From: Christensenella sp. UBA7707
GTDB lineage: Bacteria > Bacillota > Clostridia > Christensenellales > CAG-138
Assembly: GCA_002482435.1 (NCBI GenBank)
Contig: DLFZ01000062.1
Location: 1 to 5,243, forward strand
Reading direction: 5' to 3'
Length of the DNA stretch: 5,243 bases
Below the pieces are notes generated by a model. That model was not told the origin of the DNA. It did no database searches and saw nothing but the letters and a program-made list of their open reading frames with translations. How positions within the stretch are numbered: the first letter of the stretch is position 1; each line of letters opens with the position of its first letter. This document shows positions 1-5,243 of this stretch, in pieces. The position numbers were made by a program, and so were the translations under genes.

Positions 1-1210
1 CAAGCTCGACCGGAAAAACTATGTGTACCCCGACCTGCCGAAAGCTTACCAAATTTCGCAGTACGACCTTCCGCTTTGCGCAAACGGCTATATAACGCTT
101 GAAACCGAACAGGGCGAAAAAACCGTGCGGATCACCCGCATCCATCTGGAGGAGGACGCGGGCAAGCTCACACACGATCCCGTGCAAGGAACGCTTCTCG
201 ACTGCAACCGCTGCGGCGTTCCCCTTATCGAAATCGTGACCGAGCCGGATTTGAGAAGTCCCGAGGAAGCCGCCGCTTTTTTGGAAAAGCTCCGCGCCAT
301 TCTTCTTTACACGGGCATTTCCGACTGCAAAATGAACGAGGGTTCCATGCGCTGCGACGTGAACCTTTCGGTGCGCGAGCTCGGCGAGAGCGCTCTCTCT
401 CAGCGCGCGGAAATCAAAAACCTCAACTCCTTCCAATCCGTACGCCGCGCTGCACAGTACGAGGCGGCCCGCCAGATACGCGCGATTGAGGCCGGAGAAG
501 CGATCGTGCAGGAAACGCGCCGTTTCGACCAAGCAAGCGGCAAAACCTACACCATGCGCCGCAAGGAAAATGCGGACGACTACCGCTATTTCCCCGACCC
601 CGACTTGTGCGCCATCGTGACCGACCGCACCGAGGTAGAGAAAATCGCCGCCGCGCTCCCCGTTTTGCCCGAGGCACGAAAGCGGCGCTACATGGCGCGC
701 TATAACCTCGCCGCCCCCACTGCCGCGCAGCTGACGTTCGAACGCGAAGTGGCGGATTATTTTGAGGCCGTGGCGCAGCAAACTGCCTACCCAAAGGTAG
801 CTGCAAACCTTCTCACAGGAACGATGTTTCGCTTGCGCGAAGCTGAGGAAAGCCTTGCGGCACGGATCGAGGCTGCCCATTTTGCCGCGCTGTGTGAACT
901 TACAGGAAGCGGCTGTTTAAGCGCAAGCGCCGCAAAACGTGTGCTTTACGCCATGTGGGAAACCGGCAAAGCCCCCGGCACTTTGGCCGAAGAAATGGGG
1001 CTTTTTAAGCTCAGCGACGAGGTGGTGCTAACAGCACTTGTACAAGAGGCAATCAAAGAAAACCCGAAGGCCGCCGCCGATTACCGTGCCGGAAAAAAGG
1101 ATGCGCTGCAAGCGCTGATGGGGTTTGTGATGAAAGCCGCCTCCGGCAAGGCGGATCCGCAAATGTTAAAGGCAATCTTGGAACGGGAAGCGTCAGGCAA
1201 CGTCCAATAA
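1..1210 (+). CDS. gatB: Asp-tRNA(Asn)/Glu-tRNA(Gln) amidotransferase subunit B, 5'-truncated by the window edge
   Basis: GatB is the tRNA-binding kinase subunit of the GatCAB complex. It phosphorylates the side-chain carboxylate of Glu-tRNA(Gln) or Asp-tRNA(Asn) in the cytoplasm, and ammonia from GatA then amidates it. The frame is open from base 2 and gives 402 residues up to TAA at 1208-1210. GatB is usually about 475 residues, so roughly 75 N-terminal residues lie off the left edge; the GTG at 23 is internal, not a start. Family hallmarks are visible in order: RKNYVYPDLPKAYQISQYD at the very start, HLEEDAGKLTHD, DCNRCGVPLIEIVTEPDLRS, MNEGSMRCDVNLSVR, EIKNLNSFQSVRRA and DDYRYFPDPDL. The last 150 or so residues form the helical GatB/YqeY tRNA-binding tail. 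It is probably the last gene of a gatCAB operon (inferred; gatC and gatA are not in view). A hairpin begins about 10 bases after the stop. No odd residues were seen in the catalytic cradle. Confidence 0.97.
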   Translation, partial: KLDRKNYVYPDLPKAYQISQYDLPLCANGYITLETEQGEKTVRITRIHLEEDAGKLTHDPVQGTLLDCNRCGVPLIEIVTEPDLRSPEEAAAFLEKLRAILLYTGISDCKMNEGSMRCDVNLSVRELGESALSQRAEIKNLNSFQSVRRAAQYEAARQIRAIEAGEAIVQETRRFDQASGKTYTMRRKENADDYRYFPDPDLCAIVTDRTEVEKIAAALPVLPEARKRRYMARYNLAAPTAAQLTFEREVADYFEAVAQQTAYPKVAANLLTGTMFRLREAEESLAARIEAAHFAALCELTGSGCLSASAAKRVLYAMWETGKAPGTLAEEMGLFKLSDEVVLTALVQEAIKENPKAAADYRAGKKDALQALMGFVMKAASGKADPQMLKAILEREASGNVQ

Positions 1211-1218
1211 ACAGTAGT

Positions 1219-1257
1219 AAAAACGGCCCCCACGAACTTTCGCGGGAGCCGTTTATT
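1219..1257. terminator. Bidirectional intrinsic terminator between gatB and the convergent operon
   Basis: Bases 1221-1234 pair with 1241-1254 (AAACGGC with GCCGTTT, then CCC with GGG, then CG with CG, with two single mismatches) around a six-base loop AACTTT. Read on the minus strand the stem is followed by TTTTT (1223-1219), and on the plus strand by TTTATTT. It lies 10 bases past the gatB stop and 16 bases past the DUF2087 stop, so it can end both convergent transcripts. The T tract is better for the minus-strand operon. Confidence 0.85.
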
Positions 1258-1270
1258 TGCTGTTTGCGGG

Positions 1271-1579
1271 TTATAGCGTCGTTTCCTCCGCCGTTTCCTT
1301 TTTCTTTTCGGGATTTTTCCAATACTTGCTGCCATCATTGAGCCGCTTGAGGTAACCCGATTCGATCAGCGACCGGCGTAGAATAAAATAATCGTTGAAC
1401 GTATGCCATTGCGTCAAAATGGCGTTTACCTCGCGCTCTTTGTATTCTACACCAAGCTCGAATTTCTCGGCTAGGTAACAAAGCACCGCTTCGCGCGGTA
1501 CGGCTTTTGCTGGGAATTGCTTCACGCGGCCTTCGTCGTCGAGAAAGCGTTCTACAAGTTTTTCTGTTTCTTCTTTCAT
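1271..1579 (-). CDS. DUF2087 domain protein, 102 residues
   Basis: Almost the whole protein is a DUF2087 domain (about residues 8-88). The family pattern is plain: RFLDDEGRVKQFPAK at the start, a central helix AVLCYLAEKFELGVEY, the signature EREVNAILTQWHTFND, then LRRSLIESGYLKRLNDGSKYW. A charged tail (KNPEKKKETAEETTL) follows. There is no signal peptide or membrane segment, so it is cytoplasmic. DUF2087 occurs alone or fused to helix-turn-helix regulators and is often labelled as a transcriptional regulator, but I know of no firmly established biochemical function. The layout of a short helix, recognition-like helix and basic strand suggests a small winged-helix nucleic-acid-binding fold; this is inference. 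The ATG at 1579 has AGAAGGG about nine bases upstream. It sits 26 bp after the c-di-GMP gene with no terminator or good promoter between, so co-transcription is likely. The stop is TAA at 1271-1273. Confidence 0.9.
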   Translation of the reverse strand: MKEETEKLVERFLDDEGRVKQFPAKAVPREAVLCYLAEKFELGVEYKEREVNAILTQWHTFNDYFILRRSLIESGYLKRLNDGSKYWKNPEKKKETAEETTL

Positions 1580-1588
1580 GGCGAAATG

Positions 1589-1595
1589 CCCTTCT
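1589..1595 (-). promoter_or_regulatory. Ribosome binding site of the DUF2087 gene
   Basis: On the minus strand AGAAGGG lies nine bases before the ATG at 1579, inside the 26-bp gap after the stop of the upstream gene. It fixes the start and supports translation within a shared transcript. Confidence 0.65.
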
Positions 1596-1605
1596 TCTTT
1601 CTAAA

Positions 1606-4125
1606 TCAAATATTGTGCGCGCCGGTGCCTTCTTCGCCAAGTTCCCGCTCGCAAATGAGCTTAACAAACAACTCCACAATGTACGGGTCAAACTGTGTGC
1701 CCGCATTTTGGGTAAGGATGTCGAGCGCTTCAATGGGCGTGCGTGCGTTCACACCGGCAGAGTCACGCGTGATACGCTCGTAGCTTTCAGCAACGGAAAT
1801 GATACGCGCCATCATCGGGATTTGCGTTCCCTTGAGGCCTTTGGGATAACCGTAACCATCGTACCGCTCGTGATGCGAAAGAACTGCCTCCGCCAAGTTG
1901 AGCGTGCTATCAAACGAGTTTAAAATGCGGTAGCCTACGGATGCGTGCTTTTTCATTTCGCTCGCGTCGGATTCGGAGTACACGCTCGTTTTCCTCACGA
2001 GGTTTTGATCGAGCACGATTTTGCCGATGTCGTGCAGGGTGCCCGCATCTTTGAGCTTCGCAAGGTCATCTTCGGGAAGGCCCATCGCCCGGCCGATCAT
2101 CACACAGTAGGCGCTTGTGCGCTCGGCATGCTCCTGCTCGCGCTGGGAGTTGCTGTAAAGCGCTTGAACGATGGCATCGAGTGTACTCGACTGCAGGCGG
2201 CTTCTGTCGGTCGTTTTTTCGGCGTACATCTTTTGCTCTGCGCTGTTGAGAACACGCCATATATCCTCACCAGCCGCGGTTTTTGCATCGTATCCGAGCG
2301 ACATGGTACATTGAAGCGCCGCGACGCGGCGCGAGGACATTTCTTCATGAATGCGCGCCACGATGAGGGCCGCCTGCTCGGGCATCGTTTTTGGAAGCAA
2401 CAGCACAAACTCATCGCCGCCCCAACGCGCCGCAATGTCACCCGTGCGGCAGACGTTCTGAATGGCGTGCGCGGAATGGACAATGGAAAGATCGCCCGCG
2501 GAATGACCAAAAATATCGTTTGTAAGCTTCAGGTCGTTTACGTCACCCATGATTACGCTGATCGGCAGGTTTTCCGGCGTATCGAAGCGAAGAATCTGCT
2601 CTTCGAAATAACGGCGGTTATAAAGGCCGGTCAGCGAGTCGTGCATGCTCAGATACTCGATGCGGCCGCGCTGCTCGCGCTTATCCGTAACGTCGCGGAA
2701 CACAAGAACAACACCCACGGTTTCTCCGGATTCGTCGCGAATGGGCGCGGCGCTATCCTCCAAGAAGTAGCGTTCCCCGCGGCGCGAGGTTAAAACAGCA
2801 TCGTTTTCCATGGTTTCCACGGTGTTGCTTGTGAGCGCGCGCTCTATCGGATCCATCGCGGTGGGATGCCGCTCGTTTTGAAGTACAAAAACCTCCGTAT
2901 ACGGCCTGCCCTTGGCTTCTTCAAGCGACCAACCGGTAAGCTTCTCAGCCACGGTGTTGAGCATGTCGATTTTCCCGAGCTTGTCCACAACCATCACGCC
3001 GTCGCCGATGGAGAGAATGGTCTGCAGGTATTTGTTGCGCGCAAAGATTAAGTTTTCCTGCGCCTCGCGGCGTTCCAGCGCATTCCATGTGGTGTTCATC
3101 AAAAGCGTCGCTTCATAGGCGGAATTTCCAAAATAAGGGGTTTCCCGATCGGCCAAACCCACCACGGCCGGAATATTCCCATCAATCACCACAGGAACGC
3201 ACAGGTAACGCATGGGATTGGGAGCAAAGGGAGATGCTTTTCCTTTTTGGACAAGGTATTCCTGATAGTCGTTTTGGATGATGGGCTTTTTTGTTTTCAC
3301 TGCTTCCTGATAGATGTCGATCAAAAAATCAGGTACAACCGGCCCGGCAAGCTTGTCGCCAAAGTCGCCGGCGACAGAGCTGGAAAGCGTAGCTTCGGAA
3401 AACGAGTCATTCTGCTGGTCATAAAGTACAATGCAGCCATACTTGCTCTCGGTCAGTTCGAGCGCCTGCAAAAGCATATATTGAAGTTGTTCTTCTCTTG
3501 TTTTAAAGCTGCCGTTGAGCACGTCCACCAAAATTTCGTTGCGCTTCAGAAGCCTTTGCTGCAACTTCATATGGCTGTGCTCCAACGTAACGTCACGCAG
3601 ATACACGCCCACACCTACGCTGCCGTTGAGCATGTTTACCGGAAATGCCGTAATTTTGTAGACGCGACGTTCCCAATCCACATTGCCGGTCTGGATGCGC
3701 ATATCCTCAAGCGCTTCAGCCTCTATCTGGCGGACAATGTCGGAGACGGCGGCGGGAAGCACTTCCTGCGAAGTTTTTCCGATGATCTCCCCTTCGTTCA
3801 TCCCACTGAACTTTTCAAAAGCAGAATTGACAAACGCAAAACGCATGCGCTCGTCTTTCAGGTAGGTAACGGTATCCTCTGCGTTAAAAAAAGCCTTGCG
3901 AAGTTCGTTGAAGCGCTCAAGCTCCCGCTTGGAGGCACCCAAGTTTCGCGCAATGTAAAGAAGGACAAGCATGAGAACGACTAGGACGCTGATAATGGCA
4001 AGCTCCGCCGCATTTGCTTCGCGCGCGTTAACGATCAAAAAAGTTCTGACGGTTGCAAAAACGTCTCGCACAAAAGGCCCGGCAAATATTTGGCTTGCTA
4101 GAACAACAGTGCCGATCATCGTCAT
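1606..4125 (-). CDS. Membrane-anchored PAS-GAF-PAS-GGDEF-HD-GYP protein (c-di-GMP cyclase/phosphodiesterase)
   Basis: A dual c-di-GMP turnover protein of 839 residues. The GGDEF domain would join two GTP into c-di-GMP; the HD-GYP domain would hydrolyse it. Layout from the ATG: a hydrophobic N-terminus with a clear membrane helix at 41-59 (a weaker helix at about 3-17 may make a hairpin); a short linker helix; PAS at about 70-183 (FVNSAFEKFSG, EIIGKTSQEV); GAF-like at about 205-350; PAS at about 364-482 (DGVMVVDKLGKIDMLN, VVLVFRDVT); GGDEF at about 494-645; HD-GYP at about 650-828. The cyclase motif RWGGDEF (GGDEF at 569-573) is canonical. RTGD at 560-563, exactly five residues before it, is an RxxD product-inhibition site. 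HD-GYP shows HDIGK at 698-702, H727 and HHERYDGYGYPKGLKG from 751. The usual VAD near the end reads VAE (E780). A TTG six codons upstream is in frame, but the double GGAGG sits just before the ATG at 4125; the ATG at 4119 is also possible. The stop is TGA at 1606-1608. It is first in an operon with the DUF2087 gene. Confidence 0.95.
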   Translation of the reverse strand: MTMIGTVVLASQIFAGPFVRDVFATVRTFLIVNAREANAAELAIISVLVVLMLVLLYIARNLGASKRELERFNELRKAFFNAEDTVTYLKDERMRFAFVNSAFEKFSGMNEGEIIGKTSQEVLPAAVSDIVRQIEAEALEDMRIQTGNVDWERRVYKITAFPVNMLNGSVGVGVYLRDVTLEHSHMKLQQRLLKRNEILVDVLNGSFKTREEQLQYMLLQALELTESKYGCIVLYDQQNDSFSEATLSSSVAGDFGDKLAGPVVPDFLIDIYQEAVKTKKPIIQNDYQEYLVQKGKASPFAPNPMRYLCVPVVIDGNIPAVVGLADRETPYFGNSAYEATLLMNTTWNALERREAQENLIFARNKYLQTILSIGDGVMVVDKLGKIDMLNTVAEKLTGWSLEEAKGRPYTEVFVLQNERHPTAMDPIERALTSNTVETMENDAVLTSRRGERYFLEDSAAPIRDESGETVGVVLVFRDVTDKREQRGRIEYLSMHDSLTGLYNRRYFEEQILRFDTPENLPISVIMGDVNDLKLTNDIFGHSAGDLSIVHSAHAIQNVCRTGDIAARWGGDEFVLLLPKTMPEQAALIVARIHEEMSSRRVAALQCTMSLGYDAKTAAGEDIWRVLNSAEQKMYAEKTTDRSRLQSSTLDAIVQALYSNSQREQEHAERTSAYCVMIGRAMGLPEDDLAKLKDAGTLHDIGKIVLDQNLVRKTSVYSESDASEMKKHASVGYRILNSFDSTLNLAEAVLSHHERYDGYGYPKGLKGTQIPMMARIISVAESYERITRDSAGVNARTPIEALDILTQNAGTQFDPYIVELFVKLICERELGEEGTGAHNI

Positions 4126-4248
4126 TTGCCTCCCCTCCAGCAATACCGTTCAGCGCATAATCCTTGTGCGCCCCACGTCGCGAACGATCACGATTGAGGC
4201 TAAAACATGCGTTACGGAAATTGTCGTTTTTTGTCATACCTATACTTA
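4126..4248 (-). other. About 120-nt 5' leader of the c-di-GMP gene with predicted hairpins
   Basis: This is the transcribed but untranslated stretch expected from the promoter at 4255-4283. By eye it can form a hairpin over 4170-4200 (GCCTCA/TGGGGC with one U-G pair, then TCG/CGA) and an alternative one over 4153-4171 (GCGCA/TGCGC, nine-base loop). The two share bases 4170-4171. CCGT/ACGG (4214-4217 with 4146-4149) could close around both. No T tract follows, so it does not look like a transcription attenuator. I do not see the conserved cores of c-di-GMP-I (GGGCAAA, ACGCAAAGC) or c-di-GMP-II riboswitches. Any regulatory role is inference. Confidence 0.35.
4129..4138 (-). promoter_or_regulatory. 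Double Shine-Dalgarno that sets the start of the c-di-GMP gene
   Basis: The minus strand reads GGAGGGGAGG here, two adjacent GGAGG cores. The upstream core is eight bases from the ATG at 4125 and the downstream core nine bases from the ATG at 4119, both good spacings. An upstream in-frame TTG (4143) would put this site inside the coding region, so that longer start is unlikely. Confidence 0.85.
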
Positions 4249-4260
4249 TTTATAAGTATA
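4241..4260. repeat. Perfect palindrome (8-bp arms, 4-bp centre) over the -10 box, likely operator
   Basis: TATACTTA at 4241-4248 and TAAGTATA at 4253-4260 are exact reverse complements separated by TTTA. The right arm contains the -10 box of the c-di-GMP operon and the left arm covers the predicted start site. A dimeric repressor bound here would block RNA polymerase. The regulator is not identifiable from the window. Confidence 0.6.
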
Positions 4261-4283
4261 ATTCTTCCTTTTAAATTGTGCAA
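4255..4283 (-). promoter_or_regulatory. Sigma-A-type promoter of the c-di-GMP operon
   Basis: On the minus strand, TTGCAC (4283-4278), a 17-base spacer and TATACT (4260-4255) fit a housekeeping promoter: the -10 matches the consensus at 5 of 6 positions, the -35 only in TTG. The surrounding 75 bases are strongly AT-rich compared with the flanking genes. Transcription would start near 4248, inside the adjoining palindrome. Confidence 0.7.
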
Positions 4284-4314
4284 TATCTCTATAGATCAAA
4301 ATGCATTTTTCATC

Positions 4315-5067
4315 CTAGATGGGCAAATATGATAAAAGTATGCCGCCCTGGAGCAAGCTTAAAAGGTTTGCGCTAACCACATACAGCAGCCGTTTCCACC
4401 ACTTACCCTCCTTTAGCGCAATAAGGAACGCAGGAATTTCCACGATCACAATAAGAACCTCAAGCAGAATGAGAGAAGGCGGCAAATAGCCGCCATTGAT
4501 CCAGCCGCCGGATAACACGGTGTTTAAAAACCCTTGGGTAATCAGGTTAATGATAAAAAACGTCATCCAGCTTCGTTTATCGTGAAAGCGCAACAAGTAA
4601 AAAACAAAACCTTCAAGCATCAGCGTGAGAACGACGCGCAGCACAACGAGCAGCACGAGCCTTAATGGCAGTACCCCCTCGCTCAGCGTCATGCTAGAAA
4701 AGTTAAGCGTGAATACGTTTTTGTAATACAAAAGCTCGGCCGGAAGTGAAATGATTTGCGCTTCACCGGTTCGGTTAACGCAAAGCGCCATGGGGCGTTC
4801 GCCATGATCCACGGCGGAAGGATCATCAAAAGAATGGAGTTTGTAGTAGCCCTCCCAGCCTGCCGTGCTTTTTTACATAAGCACGAATTCACCGTTCAGT
4901 TCGGCTTCCATCGTAAGCTCAGCAGGCGCGTTGTTTATGATTACGATGCTGACCGGCGGTTCCGCCGAATTGGCGGATGCCGCAATGGGAAAAAGTACAC
5001 CCGAGCAAACCGTGAGCACCGCAACGAAGGAAAAGATGATTCGTTTGTGCATCGCTGTATGTTTCAC
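4315..5067 (-). pseudogene. Secreted/membrane protein gene (signal peptide, ectodomain, four C-terminal helices) interrupted by an in-frame TAA
   Basis: One frame of 251 codons runs from GTG at 5067 to TAG at 4315-4317, broken only by TAA at codon 65 (4873-4875). Codons 1-32 encode a signal peptide: a charged start ending HKR, hydrophobic core IIFSFVAVLTV onward, probable cleavage after AASA. An extracytoplasmic region follows (SIVIINNAPAELTMEAEL before the stop; KSTAGWEGYYKLHSFDD onward after it, up to ELLYYKNVFTLNF). Four membrane helices lie at about codons 133-159, 167-187, 195-218 and 226-248, joined by short loops, with acidic residues inside helices 1 and 3. From memory this matches a family of uncharacterised Clostridial proteins with the same order, in which the N- and C-terminal parts form one protein. 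Function is unknown. No Shine-Dalgarno precedes the first starts after the stop (GTG 4812, ATG 4791), so the downstream half is unlikely to be made alone. It could also be a sequencing error or a readthrough gene. Confidence 0.8.
4873..4875 (-). other. In-frame TAA that splits the membrane-protein gene
   Basis: The minus strand reads ATG TAA AAA AGC ACG GCA GGC TGG across 4878-4855, with the frame unchanged on both sides. The As of the stop are the first two of a run of six. Adding or losing As in that run cannot remove the stop, because the T and first As stay in place; a base substitution is needed. Confidence 0.85.
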
Positions 5068-5074
5068 GGCAAAT

Positions 5075-5079
5075 CCTCC
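5075..5079 (-). promoter_or_regulatory. Ribosome binding site that selects the GTG start of the membrane-protein gene
   Basis: GGAGG on the minus strand lies seven bases before the GTG at 5067. The ATG five codons later (5052) has no such site, and a longer frame reaching back to 5160 would translate through this site and bury the signal peptide. Confidence 0.8.
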
Positions 5080-5116
5080 GCTGGCAAAATTGGCTTCTAA
5101 GCCTAAATTTAAGGAG

Positions 5117-5145
5117 AGTTTACCATACACACTACACGCGCGCAA
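5117..5145 (-). promoter_or_regulatory. Candidate extended -10 promoter for the membrane-protein gene
   Basis: On the minus strand TTGCGC (5145-5140), 17 bases, then TGG directly before TAAACT (5122-5117). The TGn element offsets a weak -35 and a -10 with 4 of 6 matches. It would give a leader of about 43 nt. A weaker alternative further upstream is TTGGCC, 18 bases, TATGCT. Confidence 0.4.
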
Positions 5146-5175
5146 TGTTTGGCAGCCCAAACCTGCCTATCCTAA

Positions 5176-5243
5176 GCATAGTAAATCAATCTAAACACGG
5201 CCAAGCTATGCCATTTGAGCGTGTTCGGATTGGCGCGCTATGC
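5176..5243. repeat. Imperfect inverted repeat with 24-nt arms at the right edge
   Basis: The arm at 5176-5199 and the reverse complement of 5220-5243 agree without gaps at GCATAG, CAATC and AACACG (17 of 24), separated by a 20-base centre. The mismatches include three T-G pairs. The centre contains another GCTATGC (5205-5211) that repeats the end of the right arm (5237-5243). The rest of 5068-5243 shows no supported gene. The repeat could be a regulatory hairpin, a terminator of an upstream minus-strand gene outside the window, or part of a larger repeat cut by the edge. Confidence 0.45.

Noticed and set aside
1945..2793. A 282-codon open frame on the plus strand
   Set aside because: It lies fully antisense to the GGDEF-HD-GYP coding region, has no recognisable domain and no good ribosome binding site, and follows from the codon bias of the real gene.
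3247..3984. A 245-codon open frame on the plus strand
   Set aside because: Antisense to the PAS and GAF region of the c-di-GMP protein, whose domains are unmistakable; the plus-strand product resembles nothing.
4028..4237. A 69-codon frame on the minus strand starting in the leader and running into the c-di-GMP gene, as a possible leader peptide
   Set aside because: No convincing Shine-Dalgarno before its ATG, and it overlaps the downstream gene by about 100 bases in another frame. Worth a glance in ribosome profiling only.
4126..4248. A c-di-GMP riboswitch in the leader
   Set aside because: Suspected because of the gene downstream, but the conserved GGGCAAA/ACGCAAAGC core of class I and the class II core are not present.
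4298..4309. AAAATGCATTTT palindrome just after the membrane-protein stop, as a terminator
   Set aside because: All A/T except a central GC, no room for a loop, and no stable stem with a following T tract; it is more likely chance in an AT-rich promoter region.
4315..4812. A separate 165-residue membrane protein starting at 4812
   Set aside because: The proposed start is GTG without a ribosome binding site, and the same frame continues upstream for 20 more sensible codons to the TAA and then to the signal peptide, so it is the 3' part of one gene.
5145..5243. A plus-strand frame open from ATG to the right edge (33 codons)
   Set aside because: The nearest AAGGAG is 28 bases upstream, too far, and the frame overlaps the inverted repeat; without sequence beyond the edge it cannot be supported.

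Overview
The window looks like a piece of a mid-GC Firmicutes (Clostridia-type) chromosome. This is an inference from the gene families: a GatB with the usual Gram-positive sequence, a stand-alone DUF2087 protein, a PAS-GAF-PAS-GGDEF-HD-GYP protein, and a four-helix membrane protein of a kind I remember from Oscillospiraceae and related Clostridia. Strong GGAGG-type ribosome binding sites agree with this. No mobile element, CRISPR array, tRNA or rRNA is visible.

Layout. The first 1.2 kb is the 3' part of gatB on the + strand, with its start off the left edge. It converges on a minus-strand block, and a hairpin at 1221-1254 with A/T tracts on both sides probably terminates both. The minus-strand block, read from right to left, holds three things. 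First is a signal-peptide/membrane-protein gene (5067 to 4315) broken by an in-frame TAA. Next is an AT-rich regulatory gap with a clear promoter and a perfect 8+4+8 palindrome. Last is an apparent two-gene operon: a large c-di-GMP synthesis/hydrolysis protein (4125 to 1606) and, 26 bp downstream, a 102-residue DUF2087 protein (1579 to 1271). The right edge (5068-5243) has no supported gene but carries an imperfect inverted repeat with 24-nt arms.

How they work together. GatB belongs to tRNA-dependent amidation and is unrelated to the rest. The c-di-GMP protein combines a membrane anchor, three sensory domains, an intact cyclase motif with a product-inhibition site, and an HD-GYP phosphodiesterase with most metal ligands intact. 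It could therefore set c-di-GMP up or down in response to signals. The DUF2087 protein is probably co-transcribed with it; its role is unknown. The palindrome over the -10 box suggests that the operon is regulated by a dimeric DNA-binding protein.

The observations most worth checking are the single in-frame stop in an otherwise intact membrane-protein gene, the palindrome and structured leader ahead of the c-di-GMP gene, the altered last metal-ligand motif of the HD-GYP domain, and the inverted repeat at the right edge. I found no clearly new multi-gene system.
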